Of a stretch of 64,000 nt of DNA, positions 43,499 to 54,613 are shown one piece after another; position 1 is the stretch's first letter, and each line of letters starts with the position of its first letter. The stretch is from Sordariomycetes sp. S80-01Y. Its lineage: Eukaryota > Ascomycota > Sordariomycetes. Both the position numbers and the translations under genes were made by a program. Location: the NCBI GenBank assembly GCA_037042185.1, contig JAXQJY010000029.1, positions 186,001 to 250,000 of the forward strand, read 5' to 3'. The notes under the pieces were generated by a model. The model was not told the origin of the DNA and searched no databases. It was given only the letters and a program-made list of their open reading frames with translations.

Positions 43499-45325
43499 AT
43501 GGCGAGCTTCAATAGTCTCTCAAATGAGCTCATCATCTCCATCGGTGAGTACTGCCCCGTACCTGATCTGGCCCGCCTCGCCAGAACTGAACAGCGGTGC
43601 AATGGCCTTTTGAACTCCATGATCTACAAGCGGAACATTCACGACGAACCTTTTCACGAGTCCTGCATCCTGTACGCAGCGGCTTACAAACGCATGGACA
43701 TACTCAAGAAGGCATTGGCTCACGGTGCCAACATGAACGGGCCTCCGCCGCCACCCAGGACGCCAGCCGCCAGCCGCCGGTCCAGATCGCGGCGTGGACG
43801 AGGGGGAAATTTCTGCATAAGGATGACGAGGTATAATCGTGAATACGTTGTTCCGAGACCCCTGCCTATTGCTGTGTGGAACGGCCATGAGGAAATGGTC
43901 AGGTTTCTCCTCGAGAATGGGGCCGTCACCGACGTGGAATGGTTCCCCTCCGACGACAGTCCTAAAGACAGTAAATATGACCACACCAAGCAATTCCTCC
44001 CGTCATTCTTGGATGGCTCGAGGCTCTCCAACAAGCCGTTACCGCCATCCGGCATTCGGCCTGATCTCACACTAGACTCGGCAGTGTATGATGTCAACCG
44101 TATCCTCCCCTCGCACTCTACGGATCGAAGAATGATCACCGACTATTCCCTGAATATTACGATGGCTCGAGATCTACGACATACATATCCCCTCTTCATT
44201 GCCTGCTCCCTTCTGGAAAGCAGCCGCATTGGACCCCTCCTAGTTGAACGGGGAGCGCGACTTGCCGGCGGCCACGGCGGCACGGCCTTGCGCCATGCCA
44301 TTGCCGTGGGAAACATCACAGTGTTTGACGAGCTCATTGGGACTTATCCAGAGTCGGATCTCAGCCGGGATAGTGCCCGCCATAACGCCCTGGTTCTACT
44401 TGAATACGAAGCCCACGATGTTCCTCTTGAGATGATGCGTCATGCATTCACACGCCTCTGGAGGCCAGACCTTCCGCTCTCCCCAGACAATAGCCTGTTC
44501 GGTATACAAAATTCGGGTATTTTGTTCTTTTCAATTGTCACTGGTCGTTTCAGAGAAGCTCTGATGATTCTCAACGGTGTCGAGGATCAATCTTCTTTGA
44601 GCCACAGTCAAAGCGAGTTCACGGCATATTTTTTACATCATGTCTGGCGGAATGATTCCGAGCATGTTGACGACGATAATGGAGTTCGCTTGCCAGACAC
44701 CGATCCCCTTGCCACCAAGCTTGAAGTGACGGGTGCTCTACTTGCCTGCGGTGTCGATCCGAACTGGCCTCTCAGGTCGTCTCATTCCCAGAGTCTTCAC
44801 CTCACGCCGCTGTACCAAGTTGCAGTCGGCGCCGCCGAATGTCCGTACCGCTTTCAAGCGATGAAACTCTTGCTAGAGAACGGCGCACAGCAGCGTCATG
44901 TTGTGACCTACGCGCTTGATCAGAGACTATCTTTGCTGAGGTACTTTCTGACAGAAGCCGCCCAAGCTCAAGACTTGGCCAAGTTCAAGCCATGCATCAA
45001 GCTTTGCCTCGAGCACGGAGCCACGCTGCATCATGCGCGGCAGCAACATCGTGTCGGGTCAGAACGCCCCAGTGAACTGGAGTTCAGCATCACAGAGTGG
45101 GCAGCAGAAGATGGAAAGTACCCCCTATTTGAGTTCCTACTGAGCCACGCGTCGAGCCGCAACATCGATGTCAACGCTGTTAAATCTTTTCTGGGCAAGG
45201 ATATCATACGTAAGCGACCTGCTTTGAGAGACGCTCTGTTCAAGTTTGCAGAAGTGGTGTTGGACACGTCCGTTACCAAGGTTGGATCGCCCCCATCGTC
45301 GGTTTTCGGACCTCCCCCGGCCTAG
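43499..45325 (+). CDS. F-box-like and ankyrin-repeat protein
   Basis: A single exon gives 608 residues from the ATG at 43499 (MASFNSLSNELIISIGEYCP); the frame is open to 43430. Residues 4-45 fit an F-box (PVPDLARLARTEQRCNGLLN). Ankyrin-like units follow: ILYAAAYKRMDILKKALAHG, PLPIAVWNGHEEMVRFLLEN, PLFIACSLLESSRIGPLLVE, ALRHAIAVGNITVFDELIGT, TPLYQVAVG with AMKLLLENGAQ, and CIKLCLEHGATLHHARQQH. One repeat contains an insert rich in proline and arginine (GPPPPPRTPAASRRSRSRRG). F-box proteins recruit substrates to SCF ubiquitin ligases; the repeats would bind the target. The target is unknown. It could also be one of the many lineage-specific fungal F-box/ankyrin paralogues. Confidence 0.82.
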   Translation: MASFNSLSNELIISIGEYCPVPDLARLARTEQRCNGLLNSMIYKRNIHDEPFHESCILYAAAYKRMDILKKALAHGANMNGPPPPPRTPAASRRSRSRRGRGGNFCIRMTRYNREYVVPRPLPIAVWNGHEEMVRFLLENGAVTDVEWFPSDDSPKDSKYDHTKQFLPSFLDGSRLSNKPLPPSGIRPDLTLDSAVYDVNRILPSHSTDRRMITDYSLNITMARDLRHTYPLFIACSLLESSRIGPLLVERGARLAGGHGGTALRHAIAVGNITVFDELIGTYPESDLSRDSARHNALVLLEYEAHDVPLEMMRHAFTRLWRPDLPLSPDNSLFGIQNSGILFFSIVTGRFREALMILNGVEDQSSLSHSQSEFTAYFLHHVWRNDSEHVDDDNGVRLPDTDPLATKLEVTGALLACGVDPNWPLRSSHSQSLHLTPLYQVAVGAAECPYRFQAMKLLLENGAQQRHVVTYALDQRLSLLRYFLTEAAQAQDLAKFKPCIKLCLEHGATLHHARQQHRVGSERPSELEFSITEWAAEDGKYPLFEFLLSHASSRNIDVNAVKSFLGKDIIRKRPALRDALFKFAEVVLDTSVTKVGSPPSSVFGPPPA

Positions 45326-47238
45326 TGCTTTGGCATGGTCGGGTCAAAGTAGATGTTGCAAGGTAAGTTTTTCATGGCTTTTGTGTCAAGGTAAGTATAT
45401 CGAGGTAAGAAGTTCGATCTAAGAAGCCCTGCACCTTTCCATTGCCAACCAATCCCGAATGTCGCCAGAGCTGTGAATGACATTCTTCGGTCTGACAGTG
45501 TCGGGAACGAGTGGCGAAAGGGAACCAACGCCTGTCTCATGACTCAAGAAGTGCGTTGACTATCAGACGCAGACCAAGTGGCTTGCAAATCACTCCTGAT
45601 TTGAAGTAGCCCTGACCCTGCCTGGTGACATCCGGGAAATATCTAAGCCCGTGAAAGCTGAGGCTGAGAAGTCATCTCTTTGGTTTGCCATTGGGCTAGT
45701 TACATGTAGGTGATCGCTTTCATACGCGCTACAGCGGTCTTGGACCAACATCTCCTAACCACTTATCCAGCTACGGGCGGTTCTTTCGTCCGGTGCACGG
45801 TGGTAATGTGTGACCCCATGCGGATGCCCCAGGCGCAGTCACGCTCGATGTGGGGAAAGCTGTTGGGCGGCGTAGCTTCGAGTGGGCATCAACCTTTAAA
45901 CAAAAGCCCATGATCACATAAATGTCACTTTTGCATGGACTTCTACGTCCAAAGGATCAGCCAAGCTCCTGATCAACTCCGTCTTAGGTAGGTCGAGGCG
46001 TCACTGGCGCCAACCTGGGGTATTCCGAAGCCCCAAATCACTTGAAACCGCTCGGACAGAGGCTTGATAAACAAAGCAGTTTCTAGAAAGTACGCGCAAT
46101 GATAGCCAATTCTAGGAGGAGAAGATTTGACCTTGAACACTTAGTCCACAGATCGTCGAGTACTACAGTAAATGCCAGGATTGTAACGCCGCGGTGTGAT
46201 GCCATTGGCACGAACCCACAAGCTCGCGTTCGTCGCTCTATAAATCTAGACAAGTACAGGCTATCTCTCCAGGATCCTCCTGAATTCGGTAAAGGTGATT
46301 TCATTCGAGCGAACTTGCCACGCAAAAGCTGACAAGCAAGCGAATGTGGCGCAACACAGAGCTCGTGGACGAAATGTCGTCCTCGGCTTAGAGTTGAGCC
46401 AGGGCGAGCGATTGACGCGTTGACGCCGCAGCCGTCGGTGGAACAGGAACCAACCGTTGTTTCAGCCCACATCGGACTACTTGCGAACGCTTAGCCGCTA
46501 GTGTTAGGGCAGTGAATCGAGTTCGCGAGTAGAGTGTTGGCCTTTCCCGCTCCGAGTAAGCAAAAGCCTTGGTCCGTTGGTCGCCACTCATTCCAAGCTG
46601 CTCAGCACTCTGAATCGGATGTACTCACGAAGCGATCATGAGGCGAGGTCAGACCGGGATCCATGCAGGTTCAGGGGCAGATCGAATGCCGGAAACAGGC
46701 CTTCTCCACATCTTTAGATGCGATACAAATCGACATGTCACCTCGTCACACGCCGTCTCTGAATCCCTGATATGTGCAAACGGCCAGCTCCTGGGTGCCC
46801 CCAAAGAGTCAATCCAAGTCAACTTGTCACGGGTTTGCTGGTGTCCGGACGCTAAGCCGACACGCGAGATATCAAGAAGGCTGCTGAGGCCTTACTTCTG
46901 AGCTCTGGCTGGAACAGCCGCCATCATTGAGAGACTCTTGGCTCAAGCCCTCTAGTGCTGCGGCTCTCGGCCAACGAGAACATCGCGACGACAACATCGA
47001 TGCAGCAGTCTACAATCGGACATTTTACCGTCAAGAAAACAATTCTGGACGATCAGCTGCTGCATTTCAACTTCCAGGGATGCCAAGCAGGAGAGGCAGG
47101 GTCTCGCGCCTCGATTGCCAACGACTTCGGAAGTTTTACTTACCGACAGGTCAATGATGACGGCTGTCCATCCTTGCGATCCCGTGGCCATGAATTACCA
47201 AGCGCCTTGAAATAGTTACATCCCTGCTTTAGCCACTC
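45326..47238. other. long intergenic region
   Basis: At 45361..45409 the word AGGTAAG occurs three times in 50 bp. Between 45.7 and 47.2 kb there are many short overlapping frames without family features. I call no gene. Confidence 0.4.
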
Positions 47239-47469
47239 TCACCCAACGCCAAGCCTCCACTCGAAGGCGCACTCAGCCCTCCGCCTTTCCCACTCGTCCT
47301 CAGTCCCGGCGGCGTGGATTCGAAAATGAATCTCTTTGACGCTAGCCCTGAAAGTGACGGAAACCCAAAAGCGCCCAGGATCGGCTCTGGCTCGCAGCAA
47401 GGCTGCATAATATAGTCCGAGGGCGTAGCGCAACGGTCCCGGCTCCGCGCTGTCCGTCCCTGCACTCAT
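47239..47469 (-). CDS. small hypothetical protein
   Basis: This 76-residue frame starts at the ATG at 47469. Its sequence looks protein-like: YALGLYYAALLRARADPGRF, WVSVTFRASVKEIHFRIHAA and GTEDEWERRRAECAFEWRL, with charged alternating residues and aromatic positions, as in a compact alpha/beta protein. I recognise no family. It could be the final exon of a longer gene, though upstream exons are not evident, or a relic. The divergent receptor gene begins 272 bp to the right. Confidence 0.4.
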   Translation of the reverse strand: MSAGTDSAEPGPLRYALGLYYAALLRARADPGRFWVSVTFRASVKEIHFRIHAAGTEDEWERRRAECAFEWRLGVG

Positions 47470-47741
47470 CGGATATCCTCCTTGTCGGCCGAGTCATGGT
47501 CCATGATGTGGCTCTGCCGATCAAACCAGGAACATGGCTGTTGTGCGTCGCATTTTATCCCGGGGAAGATGTGTGGGTGCGAATGAACGTTGCTGGATAG
47601 TCTTGGTAGGAGGCTTTTATGAACTGCTGGGTCCCTGGAACTCCGGCGGCGATTTGCCTGCAGTTTCTCTTTTCTTCTGCTTGCGACTCCCTAGGCGAAC
47701 GAGTCTCTTCTGTAACCAGATTGCGTCTCTGAGACTTGCCT

Positions 47742-49002
47742 ATGATGACGGACTACGACACTGATGTCTTGGCGGTGGTCGTGGCCACGTTTGGCATTGC
47801 CATGGTGTTCCTCATCTTACGCATGGTTGCAAGAAAGGTGACTCGAGTGCAGCTCTGGTGGGATGACTACCTCGCAATTGCGGCCTTCCTATTCTCGGCG
47901 GCATGGTGTGCCGTGGTTATGCAGTGTGAGTCTTTCCAGAGTGCCCCCTTTGGCTATTGTGTTAACAGCCGCCAAGGGACACTGTCCGCTGGTCTGGGAC
48001 GAGCTCTTGCCGACATCGACATGGAAACCGACGACGTGCTAGAAATGTCGCGTCTCCTCCTTTGGAACGCTGAGATCTTCTATGCATTCTCTCTCGCCTT
48101 TTCGAAGCTCTCGATCCTAGGCTTCTACTGGCGCCTCTTCAAGACCTCCAACATCCGCCTTCCGATCCAAATACTTGCCGTGTGCTCAATAGTCTGGCTC
48201 ATTATTCGGACCTTCATGGCCATCTTCCACTGCGTACCCGTCCAGGCTTTTTGGGATCACACGATCGAGGACAAGGTCTGCAATATCAACGACTCCAAGT
48301 TCTTCTTTGGCACCGTCTTGGTGCATCTCGTCATTGACTTGTGTGTTCTCGCGCTCCCTGTCGTACAGGTAAAGCATCTGCAGCTGAGGGTTGGCCAGAA
48401 GGTGGCCGTCATCGGCTTGTTCATGTTCGGTATTCTGTAGGTTATGCGCCCGTTCTTTTCCCATGCTCAACTGACGGGGAAGCGTTTGCGTTGCATCCGT
48501 GGTTGTTCTGGTCGAATCCGTCAAGTTCGACCCTTCTTCCATCGAGATGCCGCTGAATATAGCCTCCATCATGCTGTGGGCGACCGTCGAGGTGAACTTC
48601 GCCATCATCTCCGCCTGTCTGCCCATGATGCGACCCATCTTCCGCCGCATGATGCCCGGCTCCATCCTAGCCTCGGATCCAAGCTCGAAGCCTACCTACG
48701 GGGTGTCTGGCCGCGAAGGCACCGTCATCGGCGGCTCCGCGATCAAGCTCGGCACCATCGCTCGTAGCAAGGATGTAGACGAGACTGACTCAACTCGCCA
48801 ATTCGCCGAGGATGTCGAGGATGGCTCGAATCACTCTGGGGATTACGAGCGACCTCATGGTGGAAACTGGCCCGGCCCCCATACTGTCATCTCTGGTCGT
48901 GCGCAGGACGAAGCGCCAGCGACCCCGCGAACAGAGAGTCGGACGGCTTTTGGAGGTATTCACGTTAAGAACGAGATGAGTGTGTCCTACGAACGTGCTT
49001 AA
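47742..49002 (+). CDS. PTH11-like rhodopsin-domain 7TM membrane protein
   Basis: The main exons are 47742..48436 and 48483..49002 (404 residues if 47742..48436 is continuous). The junction is phase 2: FGIL-VCVASVVVLVESVKF. An in-frame 45-nt candidate intron (47924..47968, GTGTGA...AACAG) inside the first exon would remove 15 residues and leave VVMHRQGTLSAGLGR, closer to the family pattern; which form is used cannot be decided here. Membrane segments include VLAVVVATFGIAMVFLILRM, WWDDYLAIAAFLFSAAWCAV, FAFSLAFSKLSILGFYWRLF-like helix, MAIFHCVPVQAFWD and LWATVEVNFAIISACLPMMR. A long hydrophilic tail follows, rich in D, E, S and P. It is a second receptor-like gene close to the one at 38685. Confidence 0.8.
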
Positions 49003-49670
49003 GGTGGGTATTTGCGCCCCTATCACAGTTTCATGTCTTTTCAGCTAGGTTGTCTCTCGCATTACACCCAGTACCCGCAAACACACCTGAGTACAAATAC
49101 ATACTTGTTCTTGAAATGAGTTGCACCTCATCTACTTCAACTATCCTCAACAAGCAATAAAGTTCAGATTAAGACCATATTAGGCGGGATTTGGTCTTCA
49201 GGGCAACATCGTCAAAGATCCTGGCAACTTCCACTAAGTCCTTGCTGCCATCCGCAGAGGGTTTACTAACGAACGGGCTTTTACCCTCTGTTGATAAGTT
49301 TGGTTAAATTCCGGTCCCATTGGTGGACTTTCTAATCAGGGAGAGCATCAAAATGATCTACAGCAGAGTTCTCTCAAGTAAGGGCAGAATTGGATTGCCC
49401 ACGAAGATACTCTTGTGATCACCTTGCAGGCAGGCAACCGGAAAAGTCTGAAGTTGACGCGCAATATTTCTGCAAGATGCGTAGCAGTGGCACACTCATT
49501 TGATTCTCTCATTGACTTTCTATTCCTTCTTCCTGCATGAAATGTACATCATTAGATGTCATTTATTCTCTCCATCTCATTAAGCATCCTGAATTCGTGA
49601 CTGTGGCACAGCGCTCTACACCACTCGTCTGAACCACTCTTAACCGTAGACTTAGGCTCTTGTATTTAGA
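49003..49670. other. intergenic
   Basis: This is the 3' flank of the second rhodopsin-like gene. Moderately AT-rich; no gene or clear element. Confidence 0.35.
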
Positions 49671-49743
49671 CGGAGAAAACTTTGATGGCCTTTTCGGGAG
49701 GTAATTCATGATCCAACGGAGAAAGCCTTGATGGCCTTTTCGA
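49671..49743. repeat. 27-nt direct duplication at the 3' end of the HsbA-like gene
   Basis: The stretches 49671..49697 and 49717..49743 are near identical (24 of 27 bases, starting CGGAGAAA and ending TTGATGGCCTTTTCG). The right copy encodes the last residues of the HsbA-like protein (EKAIKAFSV) and the left copy lies past its stop, encoding PEKAIKVFSV then a stop in another frame. Confidence 0.7.
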
Positions 49744-50327
49744 GAGACAAGTCAAGCTGTTCCTTGCCCATCTTTGCCTCGTCGGCGCAGGTGGGCACCA
49801 GCCCGATGAGGCCGAAGGCAAGGGTGTCAACTCCCTTTTCCAGAAGGCGAAGAACCGCAGCAATGGGAGCAGTGAAAATAGTACCAGCAAGAATGCTGTT
49901 CTTGCCAATGAGGGTGTTAAGCAGGTCGGCGTGGACCTCGACGAACGTGGCGAAGGCGTCGCAGATGTCCTGTTGCCCGTCCTCAGACTCAATCGGACCC
50001 TGGTCGGCGTTACCTATCATCGTAATGGCGCTCAAAACCGTTGCTACGATGTCCTTGAAGTTGAGGATGACTTTCTGTGGCCTTGTTAGGTCTGCTTGAC
50101 CGTGAGGCGTTTCAGACGTTGCTTACCGGGATATCTGTGAAGATGGCGATAATGTTCCCGCTGGTTAAGTCCATCAGAATGTCATTTGTGTCCGCAGAGA
50201 TGTCGGTGATTCCATCAATGGTGCCCACAACAACGCTGGAAGAGATCGTAACGTTGGTAGTGACAGTCGCAGTGACGGATGTGACCGCCATGAAGGCGGC
50301 GAGCACGGAAGCGAACTTGAACTGCAT
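49706..50327 (-). CDS. hydrophobic surface-binding protein A-like secreted protein (HsbA family)
   Basis: The exons are 50127..50327 and 49706..50074 (189 residues), with a GTAAGC donor, a CAG acceptor and a phase 0 join (TDIP-KVILNFKDIVATVLSA). MQFKFASVLAAFMAVTSVTA is the signal peptide. The rest is an alpha-helical protein with DLLNTLIGKNSILAGTIFTA, AAVLRLLEKGVDTLAFGLIG and LVPTCADEAKMGKEQLDLSL, matching the HsbA family of fungal cell-surface proteins that bind hydrophobic surfaces and recruit hydrolases such as cutinase. A TATA-like element lies 117 bp upstream. A 27-nt duplication sits at its 3' end. Confidence 0.8.
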
Positions 50328-50443
50328 GGCGACGGTTGGAGCGTATGACTTGAACGAGCTTGACTTTGAGGTGCGTGTGTGAGGCGAATCTGGGTGGATA
50401 ATAATATCAACTTCTATCCGTTCCCTCTGCGACTCTTGGACGG

Positions 50444-50450
50444 CTTTATA
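50444..50450 (-). promoter_or_regulatory. TATA-like element of the HsbA-like gene
   Basis: TATAAAG on the minus strand lies 117 bp upstream of the ATG at 50327. Confidence 0.45.
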
Positions 50451-50738
50451 CCTGTGTCGTTGCATCTCTTCAGTCGCTATCCAGGGATATGCCGCTCTTC
50501 TTGACAACCGTTGACATTCCAACCGCCATAGCCTGATCATGGGTTTGATTCCCCAGATATCTTTCGCTCTTGAGTCACCATTGGTCTAAAGACGAGCGGA
50601 CACATGTGAGATCTGCTCTGCAGCATACCTCGGTGTGGCCTCACGTTGCCCTGGGTCGCCCAGTACTCGATCCGCTGCGTTGGTTCGGAGGAAGCTCGCG
50701 CACCATGTTCCCATCAGCCCGGAATGTGGGAAAGTTCT

Positions 50739-51224
50739 TTAAGGTTCAAAAAGAGAGATCCTTGACAGCGCTATAAGTTCTTTCACTAGAATCATTCCGC
50801 CGATGTCTCGGATCCGAAGAACCCGCATTCGGACGAGCTCGTAGCGCGACCTGCCGTTGCCAATTTGGCGCGGCGTCTTCGCTAGCGGTCGAACCTCGGC
50901 TGATGATATGCGATCTTCGAGATGAATCGAGCACAGCGTGTCGTCATTCTGTTTTACCAAGGCCTCTGGTGGGAAAATTGGGAATCTGTATCTGTGTCTC
51001 GTCGTGGCTTTTACCCCTGGAGGATGTCTCGCTGCCCCTGAGCGAGGGTGGCCAGAGCCATGCGGCTGCAGCGCACATACCTCCTGGCCCTCGAGAATAG
51101 TAGCTGTTAATCGCCGCTCTTGCTGTCTCTTAGCCTCCGGTTTCTCGAATGGGATGTCAAATATGCCGAAGATACGGTCCCCATCCAAGGTGGCATTTGA
51201 CAACCCACAGCCATTTGCGTGCAT
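50739..51224 (-). CDS. hypothetical protein, weak candidate
   Basis: A 161-codon minus frame begins MHANGCGLSNATLDGDRIFG and continues FDIPFEKPEAKRQQERRL, which looks coding. A GTATGT site follows EGQE and could be an intron donor, so the last part may be read in another frame (the frame as given ends SRISLFEP). I see no family and no confident splice model. Confidence 0.25.
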   Translation of the reverse strand: MHANGCGLSNATLDGDRIFGIFDIPFEKPEAKRQQERRLTATILEGQEVCALQPHGSGHPRSGAARHPPGVKATTRHRYRFPIFPPEALVKQNDDTLCSIHLEDRISSAEVRPLAKTPRQIGNGRSRYELVRMRVLRIRDIGGMILVKELIALSRISLFEP

Positions 51225-53863
51225 TCTCCTATTTCGGAAATGATTCTCTCAAATCTATGAGGCCCGTAAGATATTGCCATTCCATGGCGTCCAAATCCCC
51301 GGGACTTGGAAGTGCATTGTGGAAGGTCTCCAACTCCTGCACTTGCCACCTACCCTACACTTGCCAACTGCCCTGCGCCGAACCATACACTCAGTCCGCG
51401 CGGTACTCGACAATAGACGGAAACCACTCTAATACAGCATCGAAAGCAGATGAAATCTATTCAATCCGTGTCGGCTGTTCGGTTGCGCTCATAAATGTTA
51501 ACCTTTTTTTGATTTTAATCCTTTTGCATTTACGGTCCAGCGCAACGTCGTGAGCTCATCACGAAAACCATTCCTCGGTACGTGGACGGCAATATGGTCT
51601 TCCAACTCGCCCCCAAGCACCACGATCCTCTGCGCAAGCTACGAGGTAAGAATCATTCCTCAGCGAGTTGCCGACGCATGTCCGCCCGGTCATCTGTCCG
51701 ATTTCACGGCAGTGCATAGCCGCTGCAGCCTCGACCTGCTCTCACCCACGCATTATGATGACCTCCCCAGCTTAACCGACGATCCCCGTAACGCGTCCAC
51801 GACCCTGGAGTCGGCAGTCGTAAAGGGCAAATGGTCCAGGTGCTTAGCCCCGGCCTCGACCAGTGACATGTGAAGCTGCTCGCTCTTCACACGGGCATGG
51901 GGAAGGGATCCGCGGTGGCAACGTGGGCGTCGCTCATTGTAAACTGGCACGACATGTGCCCATGCGCGTTTGACAGAGCTGTCACGGACACACGCGCGCA
52001 ACCTCGGTCAACGTGAGTAGTATTCGGCAGCGTTGAGACGAACATCCCGCGAGGCTTCACCAATGTGACATTGCTGAGGCAAGCCTCGTGCGAACAGCTG
52101 AGCTCCCGATTTTGGGCTCGATCTGGGTGCTACGGTGAGGGAAGCCAAGCACAAGTCGGATGCGGGCCGACGAGCCAAGCTTTCAATAAGCGTCTGACTG
52201 TGCGCGGGATGAAAATCATGAATTCATCCCCTCCCCCATCATCCAGCTGCAGGTGGACATATGACTGTTCGGTCTCTACGAATCACGAGTGTCCGTGTGG
52301 CACTCACCACTGGACGAGCTTTCACCCGGTACCTAACGTGAATAGAAGCGGCAGGCCTGCGCGTTGACGCATTGGCGCTCCCAATTCCCTTGCTGTTCCC
52401 ATGAGGAGGGTCGGGCATCATACGCTTCCCTTGCAGACGCTGCAGCCAACGGGCGACTGTACGCTGCTGGAAACCCTCATCAGCTGCCCGACGTCCAGCG
52501 GAACGCAGACGCCTGAGATGGCCACTGAGGCGTGAGGCGCGAGGTTTCATCGCCAGGGTCCCACAGCGGGCGTGATTGGCCCTCGCGGGGATGCGTGTCG
52601 CAGAAGCGGCAAAGACCAGCGATTCGCTTTTGTATGGCACTGAATATAGAACGTCGAGCATGTGAAAGTTGGAAGAAGCACAGGGTCGTCACATGTCGAG
52701 GGGCTACGTGGTTCAAAACCATCCAAAGGCCACCGTGACGGGATCCCATCAGCTCTTCCATGTTTTCGTCTACTTGGCGACATCACTCACATCTCTGCAC
52801 CACACCACTGACGCCTGCGTTGTCGTCGTCAACCTTCTCCAACAAGCCAAGCGATATCGGCAGCGCGCCGTGTCTGGTGACCCTCCCAGAAGCAGTGGAG
52901 ACGCACGCTCCACGAGAAAAGACTGGACAGTCGAGACAGGCACCGGATCGCTTCTCATGCACCTCTCATGCACGACGACGCCTCTGACCGTGTAGCGTCT
53001 GCACCAACCGCATGGGCTCGTCTCCAGAGCGGCGAGAAGAGTCTGTCTGAGAGCTCAGCTTCAGCCTGTTGGGCGCCCTTTTTCACGTGAAGGGATATCC
53101 TTCTTCTCAACTACCAAGACCCGAGTCCCTTCCTGCATTGCTTTCCTCTCTTCACGTCTCTAAGAAACGCGGGGTCAGCGGGGGCAGACATTATCACGAT
53201 CTTCCCTAAGTCTGCGCTACCCAATATTCCCGCCGCGCCATCGACCGTCACCGCTTGGTCCCAACGCACAAAAGCTCCAAAGGGGGAACGCTTTGAAATC
53301 CCTCCTCTCACGATCCCCTCACTATTACCTTGCAAAAACTCCCCCAACCCACAGCGTGGGAGCCGTGCGCGCCTCACCGCCTGACGCAGTCCCGCTTTCA
53401 CGCGGCCAACCCCCGGCCTGGTTCCTGAGCAAAGATTTCATCCAACGCACAATAACGGATACAAAAACGTTTACACCGCCGTGCAGGGCTGGCTCCTCAC
53501 AATTTTACTTTGATACACATCATTTGCTTCGACGTTGATCGAGATACGTCTCCAACTCGACACGGACAATCAGTCAAACAACGCCCCACCGAACGTCCTA
53601 GACCGCAACTTCAGCATCGTCGACTGGCGCTTTGTCGAAGTCTAAATCTGATATTTGCAATCAAACGAATACTTTGTTACCCCGGCACACGCACAAGGTC
53701 GCAACACCCTTTCTGCGAGTTCTAATTGTCTGCCTGTTGTTGACCGATACTGTCGTCGCTGTGGGAATGGAGCCATATTGTTCACCGACTCGCTCAACCA
53801 CCCTTAAGAAGAAAGCACCATAACTCCAAATCCTCGTGCCGGACTCATATCAATCCAGCCGGA
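51225..53863. other. long intergenic region and leader of the next gene
   Basis: 2.6 kb without a convincing gene. At 53510..53823 short upstream frames precede the ATG at 53864, as in genes with long uORF-bearing leaders. From 53090 on the sequence is C-rich with pyrimidine tracts. Nothing else is called. Confidence 0.4.
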
Positions 53864-54613
53864 ATGAATCATCGCCACAGCGCTGCGGGGTCGGAAACGA
53901 CGTACCACAGTTTCAACGACATTGAACTCTTCGAGCCATCCTCGCCTCCGAGGCATCCTACGAGCGAGCACCGTCCCAACTCAAGTGACAACGACCGTCC
54001 ACCTACTGCCATCGCCATGAAGCGCCAGGACTCCGGCTATGAGTCACGGAATACTACTCCACGCAATTCAATCTCCCACTCTTCCACGAGACCATCACCG
54101 CCGCCTCGTCGTCGAACATCAACATCGACGGGCACCGCTCCCGCTTCATCTCGATCTCGGCCTCAAACGCGGCCTTCTACCCGTCGCTCGGCCAAGTCAT
54201 ACCACCATCCCAACTCGTCATCCGTCCACGTCGTCAAGTCTCCAATTTCAGCACCGGTAGTCGTTCAATCATCCTACTTCCAGTTTCCGTCCCCCGATCC
54301 AGAGGAGGACGTGGCCAAGCAGCAGGAAGAGCACAACACCGCCCCTGCTCCCGTTCCGCCGCAGCCGACTCACTACTGGACCAGCGACCGCACACGACGA
54401 CTGGAGTACGCAGCCATAGACGCGGCGCAGCGTGGGTTCAAGGGCTGGATCAGGAGGCACATCCTTCCAGACTGCATCACGGCCAAGGACGAGAGACACA
54501 TTCCCTTCGACGACGACACCGGTAGCGTGAGGAGGTACAGACTGGACTTGGAAGACGATGACGAGAAGTCTGTCGCGGTGCAGAAGAGGAAGACGTGGCA
54601 TTTCTGGTCATGA
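53864..54613 (+). CDS. conserved serine/proline-rich protein of unknown function
   Basis: A single exon encodes 249 residues. The first 150 are disordered: rich in S, P, R and T (RPSPPPRRRTSTSTGTAPAS). The C-terminal part looks conserved: YWTSDRTRRLEYAAIDAAQR, GFKGWIRRHILPDC and DERHIPFDDDTGSVRRYRLD, then acidic LEDDDEKSV. I recall similar C-terminal blocks in other filamentous fungi but not a named domain. No signal peptide or membrane helix. It is probably an intracellular, perhaps phosphorylated, scaffold-like protein. The start follows a long leader with several upstream ATGs. Confidence 0.7.
   Translation: MNHRHSAAGSETTYHSFNDIELFEPSSPPRHPTSEHRPNSSDNDRPPTAIAMKRQDSGYESRNTTPRNSISHSSTRPSPPPRRRTSTSTGTAPASSRSRPQTRPSTRRSAKSYHHPNSSSVHVVKSPISAPVVVQSSYFQFPSPDPEEDVAKQQEEHNTAPAPVPPQPTHYWTSDRTRRLEYAAIDAAQRGFKGWIRRHILPDCITAKDERHIPFDDDTGSVRRYRLDLEDDDEKSVAVQKRKTWHFWS

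Noticed and set aside
53510-53823. Short frames before the gene at 53864
   Set aside because: They may be upstream ORFs in the leader, but none has independent support as a protein.
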